A stretch of DNA of 64,000 bases from Pseudomonas entomophila (GCF_029478665.1 NZ_JARPQB010000027.1:1-64000), one strand, 5' to 3'. Shown: positions 46,203 through 56,203, numbered from the stretch's first letter. Translations and numbers: made by a program. Notes: a model not told the origin generated them from the letters alone.

Positions 46203-46335
46203 GCTTTTCTCGCTCGTAGGGTTTGCGCCCGGCACTCGATGCGGGCTTCTACCCCTTCTGTCGCACGAGATCGGAAAAGGTATATGCACTCGATTCGTAT
46301 TTTCATCGGGCGCTTGTGCTTCGAAAGAAACCAGT

Positions 46336-46354
46336 GATAATGGTTTTCATTTGC
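46336..46354. promoter_or_regulatory. Fur box upstream of the ECF sigma gene
   Basis: GATAATGGTTTTCATTTGC matches the 19-bp Fur consensus (GATAATGATAATCATTATC) at 14 positions. It lies 27 nt before the sigma gene start and 134 nt from the receptor start, so iron probably represses this divergent region. Confidence 0.7.
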
Positions 46355-46381
46355 GCAATTACGACCCCGATTCAACCCACC

Positions 46382-46913
46382 ATGACCGCCTTCGAAACCC
46401 CTCCCCTGCGTACCGCCCCCTGCGCCGTCACGACGCTGTACCTCGAGAACCACGCCTGGTTGCGCGGCTGGCTGGCGTATCGGCTGCGCTCGTGGGGGCA
46501 TGGCGTGGCCGACGACCTGGCCCAGGACATCTTCCTGCGCGTGCTCAGCAACCGCGACGCCACGCAGCCGGACACCCTGCGCCAACCCCGCGCCTACCTG
46601 GCCCGCATCGCCAACTGCGTGCTGGTCAGCTGGCGCCGTCGCCATTCACTCGAACAAGCCTGGCTCGAAGCGCTGGCGCAGGTCCCGCAGCCTGAGCATC
46701 CCTCCCCGGAGCAGCAAAGCGTGATCCTCGAGACCCTGCACGAGATCGACGCCGTGCTCGATACCCTGCGCCCGCGCGTGCGCCAGGCATTCCTGATGGC
46801 CACCCTCGATGGCATGAAGCAGAAAGACATCGCCCAGGCCTTGAACATCGCCCTGCCGACGGTGAAGAAGTACATCCACGAAGGCTACCTGACCTGCTTG
46901 AGCCAGATGCCTG

Positions 46914-46921
<8 letters not shown>
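46382..46921 (+). CDS. FecI-like ECF sigma factor
   Basis: 179 residues from ATG 46382, just after the Fur box; longer frames would run through that box. Region 2 includes VADDLAQDIFLRVL and QPRAYLARIANCVLVSW. Region 4 is MKQKDIAQALNIALPTVKKY. It should direct RNA polymerase to the receptor gene when the receptor is occupied. Its stop overlaps fecR by 8 nt. Confidence 0.9.
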
Positions 46922-48859
<1,938 letters not shown>

Positions 48860-48872
48860 TGCTCGCGCCTGA

Positions 48873-49685
48873 TCAAAGCGATACGGGCTGCGAAAACCGC
48901 CAAACGGTCTCGCGCAGGAACGCATCCAACCTACCGGTATCCCCCCGCACCACCGGCACCTCCTGCGCCCCGTCGGCCCGTTCGAGCTCTGCCTCGATGA
49001 AGGCATGCAGTACGTCATCACGCGGCCCCTGCTCGGCCTCGCCCGAACGCCGCTTCACCTCAAGCAGCGCATCGATCGCCGCCTGCAAGCCCGGCTCGTC
49101 GACAGTGCGCGCCATCAACGCCGGGAACGCCGTCGGCGGCATGCCCAACCCTCGGTCGATCCAACGCACCGCCAGCAACGGCCGGATCACATAGAGGTAC
49201 TTCTTGTAGCGCACCGTCTCGCCCAGCAGATAGCCACGCAGGTTCTTGCGCGCCATCGACAAGTAATGGTGACGCACCGCGCGCGGCGAGTAGCACGCCT
49301 CGCCCAGCGCCCGCAAACCTCGCACAGCCTCGGCGTCGGCGCGGTACACCAGCGGCGAGCCCAGCCACTCGAGCAGGCTGGGGTTGGCGCCGCGCATCAG
49401 CCGCAGGGCCTTGCGCAGCTCCCAGCCGCTGACGTCCAGCTCGTCGCTCAAGGGCCGTTCGATCACATCGCGCGGCTCATCCACGCGCAGGTACCAGTCG
49501 GCACGCGGTACGTAGATGAAACGCACATCGTAGTCGCTGTCCGGCGAGGCGAAGCCCCAGGCCCGGCTGCCGGACTCACAGGCATAGAGCACCGTCACCT
49601 GGTGCTCGCGCTCGATACGTTGCAACTCATCCAGCACCCGCTCACGCATGGCGGTGGACAATGGGTGCAGTGCTTCCTGATTCAT
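48873..49685 (-). CDS. rlaP: RNA repair-associated nucleotidyltransferase RlaP
   Basis: 270 residues from ATG 49685, with AAGGA 8 nt upstream. N-terminal nucleotidyltransferase signature ESGSRAWGFASPDSDYDVRF: Gly39-Ser40 and metal ligands Asp51 and Asp53. A helical C-terminal part follows with LRLMRGANPSLLEWL and GETVRYKKYLYVIRPLLAV. Minimal nucleotidyltransferases of this type have been noted in RtcB operons and named RlaP; they may add nucleotides to broken RNA ends or modify the repair proteins. Last gene of slipin-rtcB-rlaP, 23 nt after rtcB. Confidence 0.82.
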   Translation of the reverse strand: MNQEALHPLSTAMRERVLDELQRIEREHQVTVLYACESGSRAWGFASPDSDYDVRFIYVPRADWYLRVDEPRDVIERPLSDELDVSGWELRKALRLMRGANPSLLEWLGSPLVYRADAEAVRGLRALGEACYSPRAVRHHYLSMARKNLRGYLLGETVRYKKYLYVIRPLLAVRWIDRGLGMPPTAFPALMARTVDEPGLQAAIDALLEVKRRSGEAEQGPRDDVLHAFIEAELERADGAQEVPVVRGDTGRLDAFLRETVWRFSQPVSL

Positions 49686-49708
49686 GGCCCCGATCCTTGT
49701 GCAGGGGT

Positions 49709-50914
49709 TCAACCTTTCACGCACACCACCTGACGCAGGGTGTGCACAACCTCGACCAGCTCGCGCTGGGCGTGCATGACGGCATCGATGTCCTTGTAGG
49801 CCATCGGTATCTCGTCGATCACGTCCTTGTCCTTGCGGCACTCCACATGGGCGGTGGCGCGCTGCTGGTCCTCGACGGTGAAGCGGCTCTTGGCCTTGGT
49901 GCGGCTCATCACCCGGCCCGCGCCGTGGCTGCACGAGCAGAACGATTCCTCGTTGCCCAAGCCGCGAACGATGAAGCTCTTGGCGCCCATCGAACCCGGA
50001 ATGATACCCAACTGGCCCTTCTGCGCCGACACCGCGCCCTTGCGGGTCACCAATACCTCGCGGCCGAAATGCTGCTCTTTCTGCACGTAGTTGTGGTGGC
50101 AGTTGACCGCTTCGAGGCTGGCCTCGAACGGCCTTCCCAGTACCTTGCGGGTGGCGGCGACCACCGCCAGCATCATCAGCTCGCGGTTATGCCGGGCGAA
50201 ATCCTGCGCCCATTCCACCGCCTCGACGTAGTCGGCGAAATGGCGGCTGCCTTCCTCGAAGTACGCCAGGTCACGGTCCGGCAGGTTGATCATGTGCTGG
50301 CGCATGTCGGCCTGGGCCAGTTCGATGAACAGGTTGCCGATGGCGTTACCCACGCCGCGCGACCCGCTGTGCAACATGAACCAGACGCGGTCGGCCTCGT
50401 CCAGGCAGACTTCGATGAAGTGGTTGCCGCCTCCCAGCGTTCCCAGGTGCTGGCGGTTGTTGGTCTTCTCCAGCCGCGGGTACTTCTCGGTGATGGCCTT
50501 GAAGCGCCCGGCGAGTCCGCTCCACATCTGGTCGGCCTGGCTCGGTACATTGTCCCAGGCGCCCTGATCGCGGTGGCCGAAGGTCTTGCCATGGGGCACG
50601 GCCTTCTCGATGGCCGTGCGCAGGCCATGCAGGTTGTCCGGCAGGTCGCGGGCGTGCAGCGAGGTGCGCGCGGCGATCATGCCGCACCCGATGTCCACGC
50701 CCACCGCCGCCGGGATGATCGCGCCCACGGTGGGGATCACGCTGCCGATGGTCGAACCCTTGCCCAGGTGCACATCCGGCATCACCGCCAGGTGCTTGAA
50801 GATGAACGGCATCTTCGCCGTGTTCATCAGTTGCTTGCGGGCGTCGTCCTCGACCGGCACACCGTCGGTCCACAGTTTGATCGGCTTGCCGCCCGCCACT
50901 TCGAGTATGTTCAT
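49709..50914 (-). CDS. rtcB: RtcB, 3'-phosphate/5'-hydroxyl RNA ligase
   Basis: 401 residues, close to the 408 of E. coli RtcB. Active-site elements: VGVDIGCGM with metal-binding Cys77, NRQHLGTLGGGNHFIE, LHSGSRGVGN, and CSHGAGRVMSRTKAK with the His (about 330) guanylylated by GTP. RtcB joins 2',3'-cyclic phosphate or 3'-phosphate ends to 5'-OH ends, repairing tRNA and rRNA cut by endonucleases. No archease or RtcA gene is in the operon. Confidence 0.95.
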   Translation of the reverse strand: MNILEVAGGKPIKLWTDGVPVEDDARKQLMNTAKMPFIFKHLAVMPDVHLGKGSTIGSVIPTVGAIIPAAVGVDIGCGMIAARTSLHARDLPDNLHGLRTAIEKAVPHGKTFGHRDQGAWDNVPSQADQMWSGLAGRFKAITEKYPRLEKTNNRQHLGTLGGGNHFIEVCLDEADRVWFMLHSGSRGVGNAIGNLFIELAQADMRQHMINLPDRDLAYFEEGSRHFADYVEAVEWAQDFARHNRELMMLAVVAATRKVLGRPFEASLEAVNCHHNYVQKEQHFGREVLVTRKGAVSAQKGQLGIIPGSMGAKSFIVRGLGNEESFCSCSHGAGRVMSRTKAKSRFTVEDQQRATAHVECRKDKDVIDEIPMAYKDIDAVMHAQRELVEVVHTLRQVVCVKG

Positions 50915-50953
50915 TGCCTTGTTCCTTGTTGCGCTACGTCATGTCGCAAAGGG

Positions 50954-52084
50954 TCAACCCGCCTTGAGGCTGACCATTCCATTCAATACCTGATCCAGGC
51001 CACCGAACACCGAAATCCGGTCGATGCGCTCGGCCACCCGCTCCAGGGTTTCCAGCTCCTTCAGGCGCAGGGCCGTCGGGTTGCCTTCCATCACCTTGGC
51101 GGTGTTGAGCAGCGAGCGGGTCGCCTGGGTTTCCTCGCGGCGCCGGATCACGTTGGCCTGGGCGGCCTTCTCCGCCTCCACCACCTGCGCCAGCAGGGTT
51201 TTCATCTCGCCCGGCAGGATGATGTCGCGCACCCCCAGGCTGCTCACCTCCAGGCCACTGCCCTGCAGGTGCGCCAGCAAGTGCTCGGTGACGCTACCGT
51301 CGATGGACTGCTTGTCTTCCAGCAGTTCGTCGAGGGTGCGGGTCCCCACCGCCGCACGCAAGCCGAACTGCAGCTCGCGGTACAGGTGCTCCACCGGCTT
51401 GCTCATCTGCCCGTGGGCACCGAGCACATCGGTGTAGCGCCAGTTGGCTACCAGGCTCAGGCGCAGGCTGACCTTGTCGCGGGTGAGGATCTCCTGGCCG
51501 TTCACCTCCAGCGCCTGCAGGCGGGTGTCGACCATCTCCACCGCTACCTGGCTGCCGCAGCGCCAGTAGCCATGCCGGCCCGGCTGGAGCAACCCGGCCA
51601 CCACGCCGTCGATCTTCAACACACCGACATGGAACGCCGGCACCAGCGCCAGCAGGACCAGGTCGGTGCCGGCCACGCCGGGGCGGTTCAGGCGAACCAC
51701 CAGCTCATCGTCCAGGCGCCGGCCCTGGTTCAGGTCGATGCGCTGCAAGCCATGCTCGACCTGGCCTTTCCAGTACAGTCGGCGGCTATCGGGTGCCAGC
51801 AGCTCCACCAGGCGGCCGTCCTCGAAACGCAGGCCAGTCTCGTGCTGCGCCAGGTCCATGGTTTCGAAATACTGCTCGACCAAGGCTGGCTCATGCCCAC
51901 GCAGGTACTGCGCCAGCGGGTGGTCGAACAGTGGGGATTGGAGGCTGAAGGTGGTTACCGTCAGCCGGTCTTGCCAGTCGAAACGCTGGTACTGGCCAGG
52001 CTCGAGAATCGAGACGAAGTCGCCTTCGCTCATCAACAGGCCACGTTCGTTTTTCTTCACCACAAAGCGTTTCAACAGTTTCAT
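50954..52084 (-). CDS. Slipin (band 7/SPFH family) of the RNA-repair operon
   Basis: 376 residues from ATG 52084: AAAAGG lies 9 nt upstream, while ATG 52093 touches that site. N-terminus KLLKRFVVKKNERGLLMSEG is typical of this slipin group; there is no clear N-terminal membrane helix. The PHB domain follows (about 170-320), with SSLGVRDIILPGEMKTLL and a coiled coil VVEAEKAAQANVIRRREETQ, then a C-terminal tail. Slipins of this kind occur with RtcB/RtcR systems; they may scaffold the repair complex. First protein gene of the sigma-54 transcript. Confidence 0.82.
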   Translation of the reverse strand: MKLLKRFVVKKNERGLLMSEGDFVSILEPGQYQRFDWQDRLTVTTFSLQSPLFDHPLAQYLRGHEPALVEQYFETMDLAQHETGLRFEDGRLVELLAPDSRRLYWKGQVEHGLQRIDLNQGRRLDDELVVRLNRPGVAGTDLVLLALVPAFHVGVLKIDGVVAGLLQPGRHGYWRCGSQVAVEMVDTRLQALEVNGQEILTRDKVSLRLSLVANWRYTDVLGAHGQMSKPVEHLYRELQFGLRAAVGTRTLDELLEDKQSIDGSVTEHLLAHLQGSGLEVSSLGVRDIILPGEMKTLLAQVVEAEKAAQANVIRRREETQATRSLLNTAKVMEGNPTALRLKELETLERVAERIDRISVFGGLDQVLNGMVSLKAG

Positions 52085-52507
52085 CTTGCTCATCCTTTTC
52101 TCAATGTCCTTGTGTGCGGGTGGTCGCCGACTCACCGAGCGCCGTGGGCGAAGCCTGGCGGAGTCCGGGGCCGGGAGCGTCTGCTCCGGCGGCCGCCATC
52201 GTTGCGTCAGGCCCGGCCGGCGGGCCGGGTGGGCCAGCGGTGGCCCAGGCGTCCTTCGCAAAAGCGGACCATCCTGGCCCTGGTTGCGTTGCCTGTGCCC
52301 CACCTGCGGGTGTTGCGGTTGTAGCTACCTTAGGAGGGTAGTGCCGGGACTGGGCCCGGCGAGCGCCTCGCAAGCCTGTTCAAAGGCTTGCGCCGCAAAG
52401 ACCGGTCGTTGCGGCGGCGGCATGCACGACACCGACACCTGAAGGTGGGTACGTGCACCGGCGGGGGTTGATCCCCTGACCCGAGGGCCTGCCTGGCGAT
52501 GCGGTCG
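52085..52507 (-). ncRNA. Long structured leader RNA with a tRNA-half-like module, upstream of slipin-rtcB-rlaP
   Basis: About 420 nt between a sigma-54 promoter and the slipin start, with no credible coding frame but many perfect hairpins. In transcript order: GGGG/CCCC (52464-52476), TGCACG/CGTGCA with inner CACC-TTCA-GGTG (52423-52457), CGCCGCAA/TTGCGGCG (52391-52416), GCAAGCCT/AGGCTTGC (52370-52391), GCCGGG/CCCGGC (52343-52360), then after one A, CTACC-CTCCTAA-GGTAG (52325-52341). More stems follow at 52251-52269, 52231-52246, 52210-52226 and 52174-52187. The 6-bp arm, single A, and 5-bp arm with 7-nt loop (U at position 33, purine at 37) copy the D-arm/anticodon-arm layout of a tRNA. No T-arm or acceptor stem is seen. 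Confidence 0.55.
52325..52341 (-). other. Anticodon-arm-like hairpin in the rtc leader
   Basis: CTACC-CTCCTAA-GGTAG on the transcribed strand: 5-bp stem, 7-nt loop with C32, U33, CCU at 34-36 and A37-A38, the standard form of an anticodon arm (CCU would read Arg AGG). The complementary strand also fits (loop TTAGGAG), but the promoter favours the minus strand. Confidence 0.5.
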
Positions 52508-52516
52508 AGAGGGATA

Positions 52517-52533
52517 TAGCGAGCGGCGTGCCA
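52517..52533 (-). promoter_or_regulatory. Sigma-54 promoter of the slipin-rtcB-rlaP operon
   Basis: Minus-strand TGGCACGCCGCTCGCTA matches TGGCACG-N4-TTGCW with all seven -24 bases and exact GG-N10-GC spacing; one mismatch in the -12 box. Predicted start near 52507. It lies beside the divergent sigma-54 activator RtcR. Confidence 0.88.
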
Positions 52534-52685
52534 GGTTTTCATCCAACCCTGAAAATATTTATTAACTATCTGATTTATAAGGATTTATTTTTACAAGCCG
52601 AATTGGGAAGCACACCACAACGGTCATATTGATTTCATTTTTCGTATATCCTGCGATACACATTTATCTTTTTGGATAATCACGG
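52534..52685. promoter_or_regulatory. A+T-rich region between the rtc sigma-54 promoter and rtcR
   Basis: About 150 bp, much richer in A+T than the surroundings. It should hold RtcR enhancer sites for the leftward promoter and the rtcR promoter. Candidate -10-like TATCCT (52647-52652) and GATAAT-like sequence before rtcR were seen, but no clear palindromic operator. Confidence 0.4.
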
Positions 52686-54269
52686 ATGACCAAGCCCCTC
52701 GTCGCCATCGGCTTTCTCGGCACCACCCTCGACCGCAACGGCAAGGGCGCGGCGCGCTGGAACAAGTGGCGGCCGACCATCGGCCTGTGCCAGCAACCCG
52801 ACCTGCCCATCGACCGCCTGGAACTGATCCACGGCCCCAGCGCCCGCGACCAGAGCCTGGCCGACCGCATTCGCGGCGACATCCAGCAGGTCTCGCCCCG
52901 CACCGAGGTGCGCCTGCACCCGCTGGCGCTGCGCAACCCGTGGGACTTCGAGGAGGTCTACGGCGCCCTGCACGACTTCGCCAGCGGCTACCGCTTCGAC
53001 ACCGAGCGCGAGGACTACCTCGTGCACATCACCACTGGCACCCACGTTGCGCAGATCTGCTGGTTCCTGCTCACCGAGGCGCGCTACCTGCCGGCGCGCC
53101 TGGTACAGACCTCGCCCTCGCGCAAGCAGGACGAAAACAGCGACCCGGCCGGCATCGCCACCCTGATCGACCTCGACCTGTCGCGCTACGACCCGATCGC
53201 CTCGCGCTTTCGCCGCGAGCAGGTCGAGGGGCAGTCGCTGCTCAAGTCCGGCATTGCCACGCGCAACCCCGGCTTCAACCGCACCATCGAGCAAATCGAG
53301 CGGGTCGCCCTGCGCTCCAAGGCGCCGATGTTGCTAGTTGGCCCGACCGGCGCCGGCAAGTCGTTCCTGGCCCGTCGCGTCCATGAACTTAAGCGCGGCC
53401 GCCACCAGCTCGGCGGGCGTTTCATCGAAGTGAACTGCGCCACCCTGCGCGGCGACGGCGCCATGTCGACCCTGTTCGGCCATGCCAAGGGCGCTTTCAC
53501 CGGCGCGCAGAACGCCCGCGACGGCCTGCTGCGCGCCGCCGACGGCGGCATGCTGTTCCTCGATGAAATCGGCGAGCTGGGTACCGACGAACAGGCCATG
53601 CTGCTCAAGGCCATCGAAGAAAAACGCTTCTTCCCGCTGGGCGCGGACCGCGAGGTGGAAAGCGACTTCCAACTGATCGCCGGCACCCACCGCGACCTGC
53701 GCGCCAAGGTCGCCGACGGCTCGTTCCGCGAAGACCTGTTCGCCCGCATCAACCTGTGGACCTTCGCCCTGCCGGGGCTCGCTGAGCGCCGCGAGGACAT
53801 CGAGCCGAACCTCGATTTCGAGCTGCAGCGCCACGCCCGCGAGCAAGGGCGCCAGGTGCGCTTCAACCTTGAGGCCAAGCGCCGCTACCTGGCCTTCGCC
53901 CATGCCAGCGAAGCGCGCTGGGCCGGCAACTTCCGCGAGCTGTCGGCATCGATCACACGCATGGCGACCCTGGCCGACAGCGGGCGCATCGACGAAGCAC
54001 TGGTCGAGGAAGAGATTGGTCGGCTGAGTTATGCCTGGGGCCTGGAGCTGGCGACTGAACCACTGCTGGCCGGCCGCGAACTGGACCTGTTCGACCAGGT
54101 GCAGCTACAGGCGGTGCTGGATGTGTGCCGCCGCGCCCCGAGCCTGTCCGAGGCCGGGCGCCAGCTGTTCGCGGTGTCGCGCCAGGAGAAGGCCAACCCC
54201 AACGACGCCGACCGCCTGCGCAAGTACCTGGCGCGCTTCGGGCTGGACTGGCAGCAACTAAAGTCGTAG
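52686..54269 (+). CDS. rtcR: RtcR, CARF-domain sigma-54 activator of RNA repair
   Basis: 527 residues; E. coli RtcR is about 532. The N-terminal domain (about 1-180) is CARF-like, with KPLVAIGFLGTTLDRNG and YLVHITTGTHVAQICWF forming the ligand pocket. AAA+ domain: Walker A GPTGAGKS (Lys225), GAFTGA (269-274), Walker B MLFLDEIGE. A C-terminal winged/HTH region follows. RtcR releases its N-terminal block on binding RNA ligands; in Salmonella these are tRNA fragments ending in 2',3'-cyclic phosphate. Divergent from the operon it should activate. Confidence 0.94.
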   Translation: MTKPLVAIGFLGTTLDRNGKGAARWNKWRPTIGLCQQPDLPIDRLELIHGPSARDQSLADRIRGDIQQVSPRTEVRLHPLALRNPWDFEEVYGALHDFASGYRFDTEREDYLVHITTGTHVAQICWFLLTEARYLPARLVQTSPSRKQDENSDPAGIATLIDLDLSRYDPIASRFRREQVEGQSLLKSGIATRNPGFNRTIEQIERVALRSKAPMLLVGPTGAGKSFLARRVHELKRGRHQLGGRFIEVNCATLRGDGAMSTLFGHAKGAFTGAQNARDGLLRAADGGMLFLDEIGELGTDEQAMLLKAIEEKRFFPLGADREVESDFQLIAGTHRDLRAKVADGSFREDLFARINLWTFALPGLAERREDIEPNLDFELQRHAREQGRQVRFNLEAKRRYLAFAHASEARWAGNFRELSASITRMATLADSGRIDEALVEEEIGRLSYAWGLELATEPLLAGRELDLFDQVQLQAVLDVCRRAPSLSEAGRQLFAVSRQEKANPNDADRLRKYLARFGLDWQQLKS

Positions 54270-54310
54270 GGCTTGCCAGCATGCTGGCATCGTGCTGTAT
54301 GCTTGGCCGG

Positions 54311-54442
54311 TCTTCAGGGCGGGGTGAAAGTCCCCACCGGCGGTAAATCGAAAGATGAGCCCGCGAGCGCCCCGGCCATGCCGGGGGTCAGCAGATCTGG
54401 TGAGATTCCAGGGCCGACGGTCATAGTCCGGATGAAAGAAGG
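54311..54442 (+). promoter_or_regulatory. FMN riboswitch (RFN element)
   Basis: Conserved RFN pieces in order: TTCAGGGCGGGGTGAAAGTC, CCCACCGGCGGTAAA, AGCCCGCGAGCG, GGTGAGATTCCAGGGCCGAC and GTCATAGTCCGGATGAAAGA. It begins 41 nt after rtcR and precedes ribB, so FMN should repress ribB expression. Confidence 0.95.
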
Positions 54443-54527
54443 CGTTTGGCAGGGGCCGCCGAGGCGCCCTTGCGCGCGCATTTTGTTCGCCCCGAGACGT
54501 TCATCGATCATTCACGAGGAGCGTTTC

Positions 54528-55178
54528 ATGCCCACCATGCTGCAAAAGCAATTCCCCAACGTCACCGCCGCCATCGCCGCCTTCCAGGCCGGGCGCCCCG
54601 TGCTGCTGCTCGACGATGACGACCGCGAGGACGAAGCCGACATCGTCGCCGCCGCCGAGAACCTGTCGCTGCAGACCATGGCCATGATGATCCGCGATTG
54701 CAGCGGTATCGTCTGCCTGTGCCTGGACGAAGCCACCGTCGACGCCCTGCAACTGGCGCCGATGGTGCAGAACAACCAGGCCCGCCATGGCACCGGTTTC
54801 ACCGTCACTATCGAGGCGGCCGAAGGGGTCAGCACCGGCGTGTCGGCGCAGGACCGCATCACCACCATCGAAGCCGCGCTGCGCTCCACCGCGCAGGAGC
54901 GCCATATCGTCAGCCCGGGCCACGTGTTCCCGCTGCGCGCCCGTGACGGTGGCGTGCTGACCCGCCGTGGCCACACAGAAGGCTCGGTGGACCTGGCGCG
55001 CCTGGCCGGCCTGCGCCCGGCGGCGGTGCTGTGCGAGCTGATGAACCCCGATGGCAGCATGGCCCGGGGCGAGGAGGTGGCGGTGTATGCGCGCCAGTAC
55101 AACTTGCCGGTGCTGACTATCGAGGAACTGGCGCGGTATCGCGAGGCGATGGTCGCGTTGGAAGCAGAGATCGCCTGA
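54528..55178 (+). CDS. ribB: 3,4-dihydroxy-2-butanone-4-phosphate synthase RibB
   Basis: 216 residues, the length of stand-alone RibB (no GTP cyclohydrolase II domain). Motifs: LLLDDDDREDEADIV, HGTGFTVTIEAAEGVSTGVS and HVFPLRARDGGVLTRRGHTE. It converts ribulose 5-phosphate into the four-carbon unit of riboflavin. GAGGAG precedes ATG 54528. Behind an FMN riboswitch, separate from the main rib operon. Confidence 0.95.
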   Translation: MPTMLQKQFPNVTAAIAAFQAGRPVLLLDDDDREDEADIVAAAENLSLQTMAMMIRDCSGIVCLCLDEATVDALQLAPMVQNNQARHGTGFTVTIEAAEGVSTGVSAQDRITTIEAALRSTAQERHIVSPGHVFPLRARDGGVLTRRGHTEGSVDLARLAGLRPAAVLCELMNPDGSMARGEEVAVYARQYNLPVLTIEELARYREAMVALEAEIA

Positions 55179-55194
55179 GCCCCTGTTCGCCAGC

Positions 55195-55263
55195 AAGGCT
55201 GGCTCCTACAACGCGTTCTCTGTAGGAGCCAGCCTTGCTGGCGAAAGGGCTGCGCAGCAGCCC
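55195..55263. repeat. REP pair (GTAGGAGCC type)
   Basis: TTCGCCAGCAAGGCTGGCTC and its inverse CTGTAGGAGCCAGCCTTGC, then GGCTGCGCAGCAGCC. Between the convergent ribB and DUF3077 genes. Confidence 0.85.
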
Positions 55264-55273
55264 CCGGTCACCG

Positions 55274-55519
55274 CTACCGATTCAACCCCAACTCCATGTC
55301 ATCGATCAGCCCCTTGGCCAGTCCGCTGAGAATCCGCGCGGCGCTGGCGGCCATGAGGTCACCCTCCATCTCGGCCTCGGTAGTGAAGTGCGCCACGCAG
55401 CCGAGCAGCACCGACAGGTCGCTGAAGGCGTGATCGAAAGGAATGCCCGGCTGGATACGGAAGATCTCGAGGCAGGTGGTCGTGCCCTGGGTCGGGCCGG
55501 GCTTGTGGTCGTCGCTCAT
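55274..55519 (-). CDS. DUF3077-like small protein
   Basis: 81 residues, no signal peptide or membrane segment. Sequence pattern TTCLEIFRIQPGIPFDHAFS, LSVLLGC and AASAARILSGLAKGLIDDM is the DUF3077 style found in pseudomonads, often in several copies. It overlaps its partner by 4 nt (ATGA). Function unknown. Confidence 0.72.
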   Translation of the reverse strand: MSDDHKPGPTQGTTTCLEIFRIQPGIPFDHAFSDLSVLLGCVAHFTTEAEMEGDLMAASAARILSGLAKGLIDDMELGLNR

Positions 55520-55761
55520 ACCGGCGCCCCCTTGGCCCGGGCGTGGCGGACCAACGCGATGACCAGTTGAGCGAGGATTTCGGCGTTGTCCATCATCACG
55601 TCCAGGCGTTCGTCGCGTGGGCAGTGGGTGTAGGCGTGGATGGTGTCGCTGAGGGTATGCATCAGCTTGTTGGCGTGGGCCATGGCCTCATCGGGAGGGA
55701 GGTCGCTGATGATGGTGATGAAAGGGATTGGGTAAGGTGGATCAGGGACGATCTTTTTCAT
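55516..55761 (-). CDS. Small Pseudomonas protein of unknown function, partner of the DUF3077 gene
   Basis: 81 residues beginning MKKIVPDPPYP, all-helical appearance with DEAMAHANKLMHTLSDTI and MDNAEILAQLVIALVRHARA. Probably distantly related to the DUF3077 protein that follows. ATG 55761 has a weak ribosome site (GGTAACAACAG), which makes control by the long leader plausible. Confidence 0.65.
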   Translation of the reverse strand: MKKIVPDPPYPIPFITIISDLPPDEAMAHANKLMHTLSDTIHAYTHCPRDERLDVMMDNAEILAQLVIALVRHARAKGAPV

Positions 55762-56079
55762 CTGTTGTTACCGTTCGGAAATGCTGTCAGATAACAACCA
55801 CCTCCGCCCTTCTCACAGACTTGGGTGGCAGCCGTGCGCGAGGTGAGAAGACCGTGTCCCGAACACCACGGCCAGGCCGAAGCCTGCACGCGCACAGCTG
55901 CCATGACTGGCCAGCCTGTTCGAAACACAACGGGCTTCTCACACCCGGTCGCCAAATTTGACGACCCAGCGACGTTACCCCCGGGGCATTTCCCAGCCAA
56001 TTCAGAGCCTTCCGGCAAGCGCGTAGGATAGATCCCAAGCGCTAACCGGCTGAAGGATTTTGTTTCAGATTCGGAAATG
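55762..56079 (-). promoter_or_regulatory. Long leader with alternative pairings, upstream of the DUF3077 pair
   Basis: About 300 nt. On the minus strand it carries GTGAGAAG (55935-55942), its complement CTTCTCAC (55843-55850), then GTGAGAAG again (55809-55816), so the middle copy can pair with either but not both. The same 10-mer CATTTCCGAA occurs at both ends (56070-56079 and 55774-55783, plus-strand TTCGGAAATG). A minus-strand reading frame at 55758-56018 is open but does not look like a protein. Confidence 0.45.
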
Positions 56080-56096
56080 TCTGACGGCTACCAATG

Positions 56097-56203
56097 CTGG
56101 GGGCGCTTCGCGCCCCTTTCGCGGCACAAGGCCGCTCCTACCGGAGACGGTGATCCCCCTGTAGGAGCGGCCTTGTGCCGCGAAAGGGCTGCAAAGCAGC
56201 CCC
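56097..56203. repeat. REP pair (GTAGGAGCGGC type)
   Basis: TTTCGCGGCACAAGGCCGCTCCTAC and its inverse ending CGCGAAAGGGCTGCAAAGCAGCCCC (positions given; each half about 35 bp). Lies between the small-protein leader and the SGNH gene end. Confidence 0.85.

Noticed and set aside
52325-52341. A complete tRNA gene in the rtc leader
   Set aside because: Only D-arm-like and anticodon-arm-like hairpins are present; no T-arm with TTCRA loop after them, no 7-bp acceptor stem and no CCA. A nearby GTTCAA loop (52378-52383, plus strand) is in the wrong place.
52325-52546. Short minus-strand reading frames through the rtc leader as proteins
   Set aside because: No ribosome site, Arg/Pro-rich composition, and they run through the sigma-54 promoter itself.
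55758-56018. An 86-codon minus-strand frame before the DUF3077 pair
   Set aside because: The start has no ribosome site, composition is unlike a protein, and the paired 8-mers explain the conservation better as RNA.
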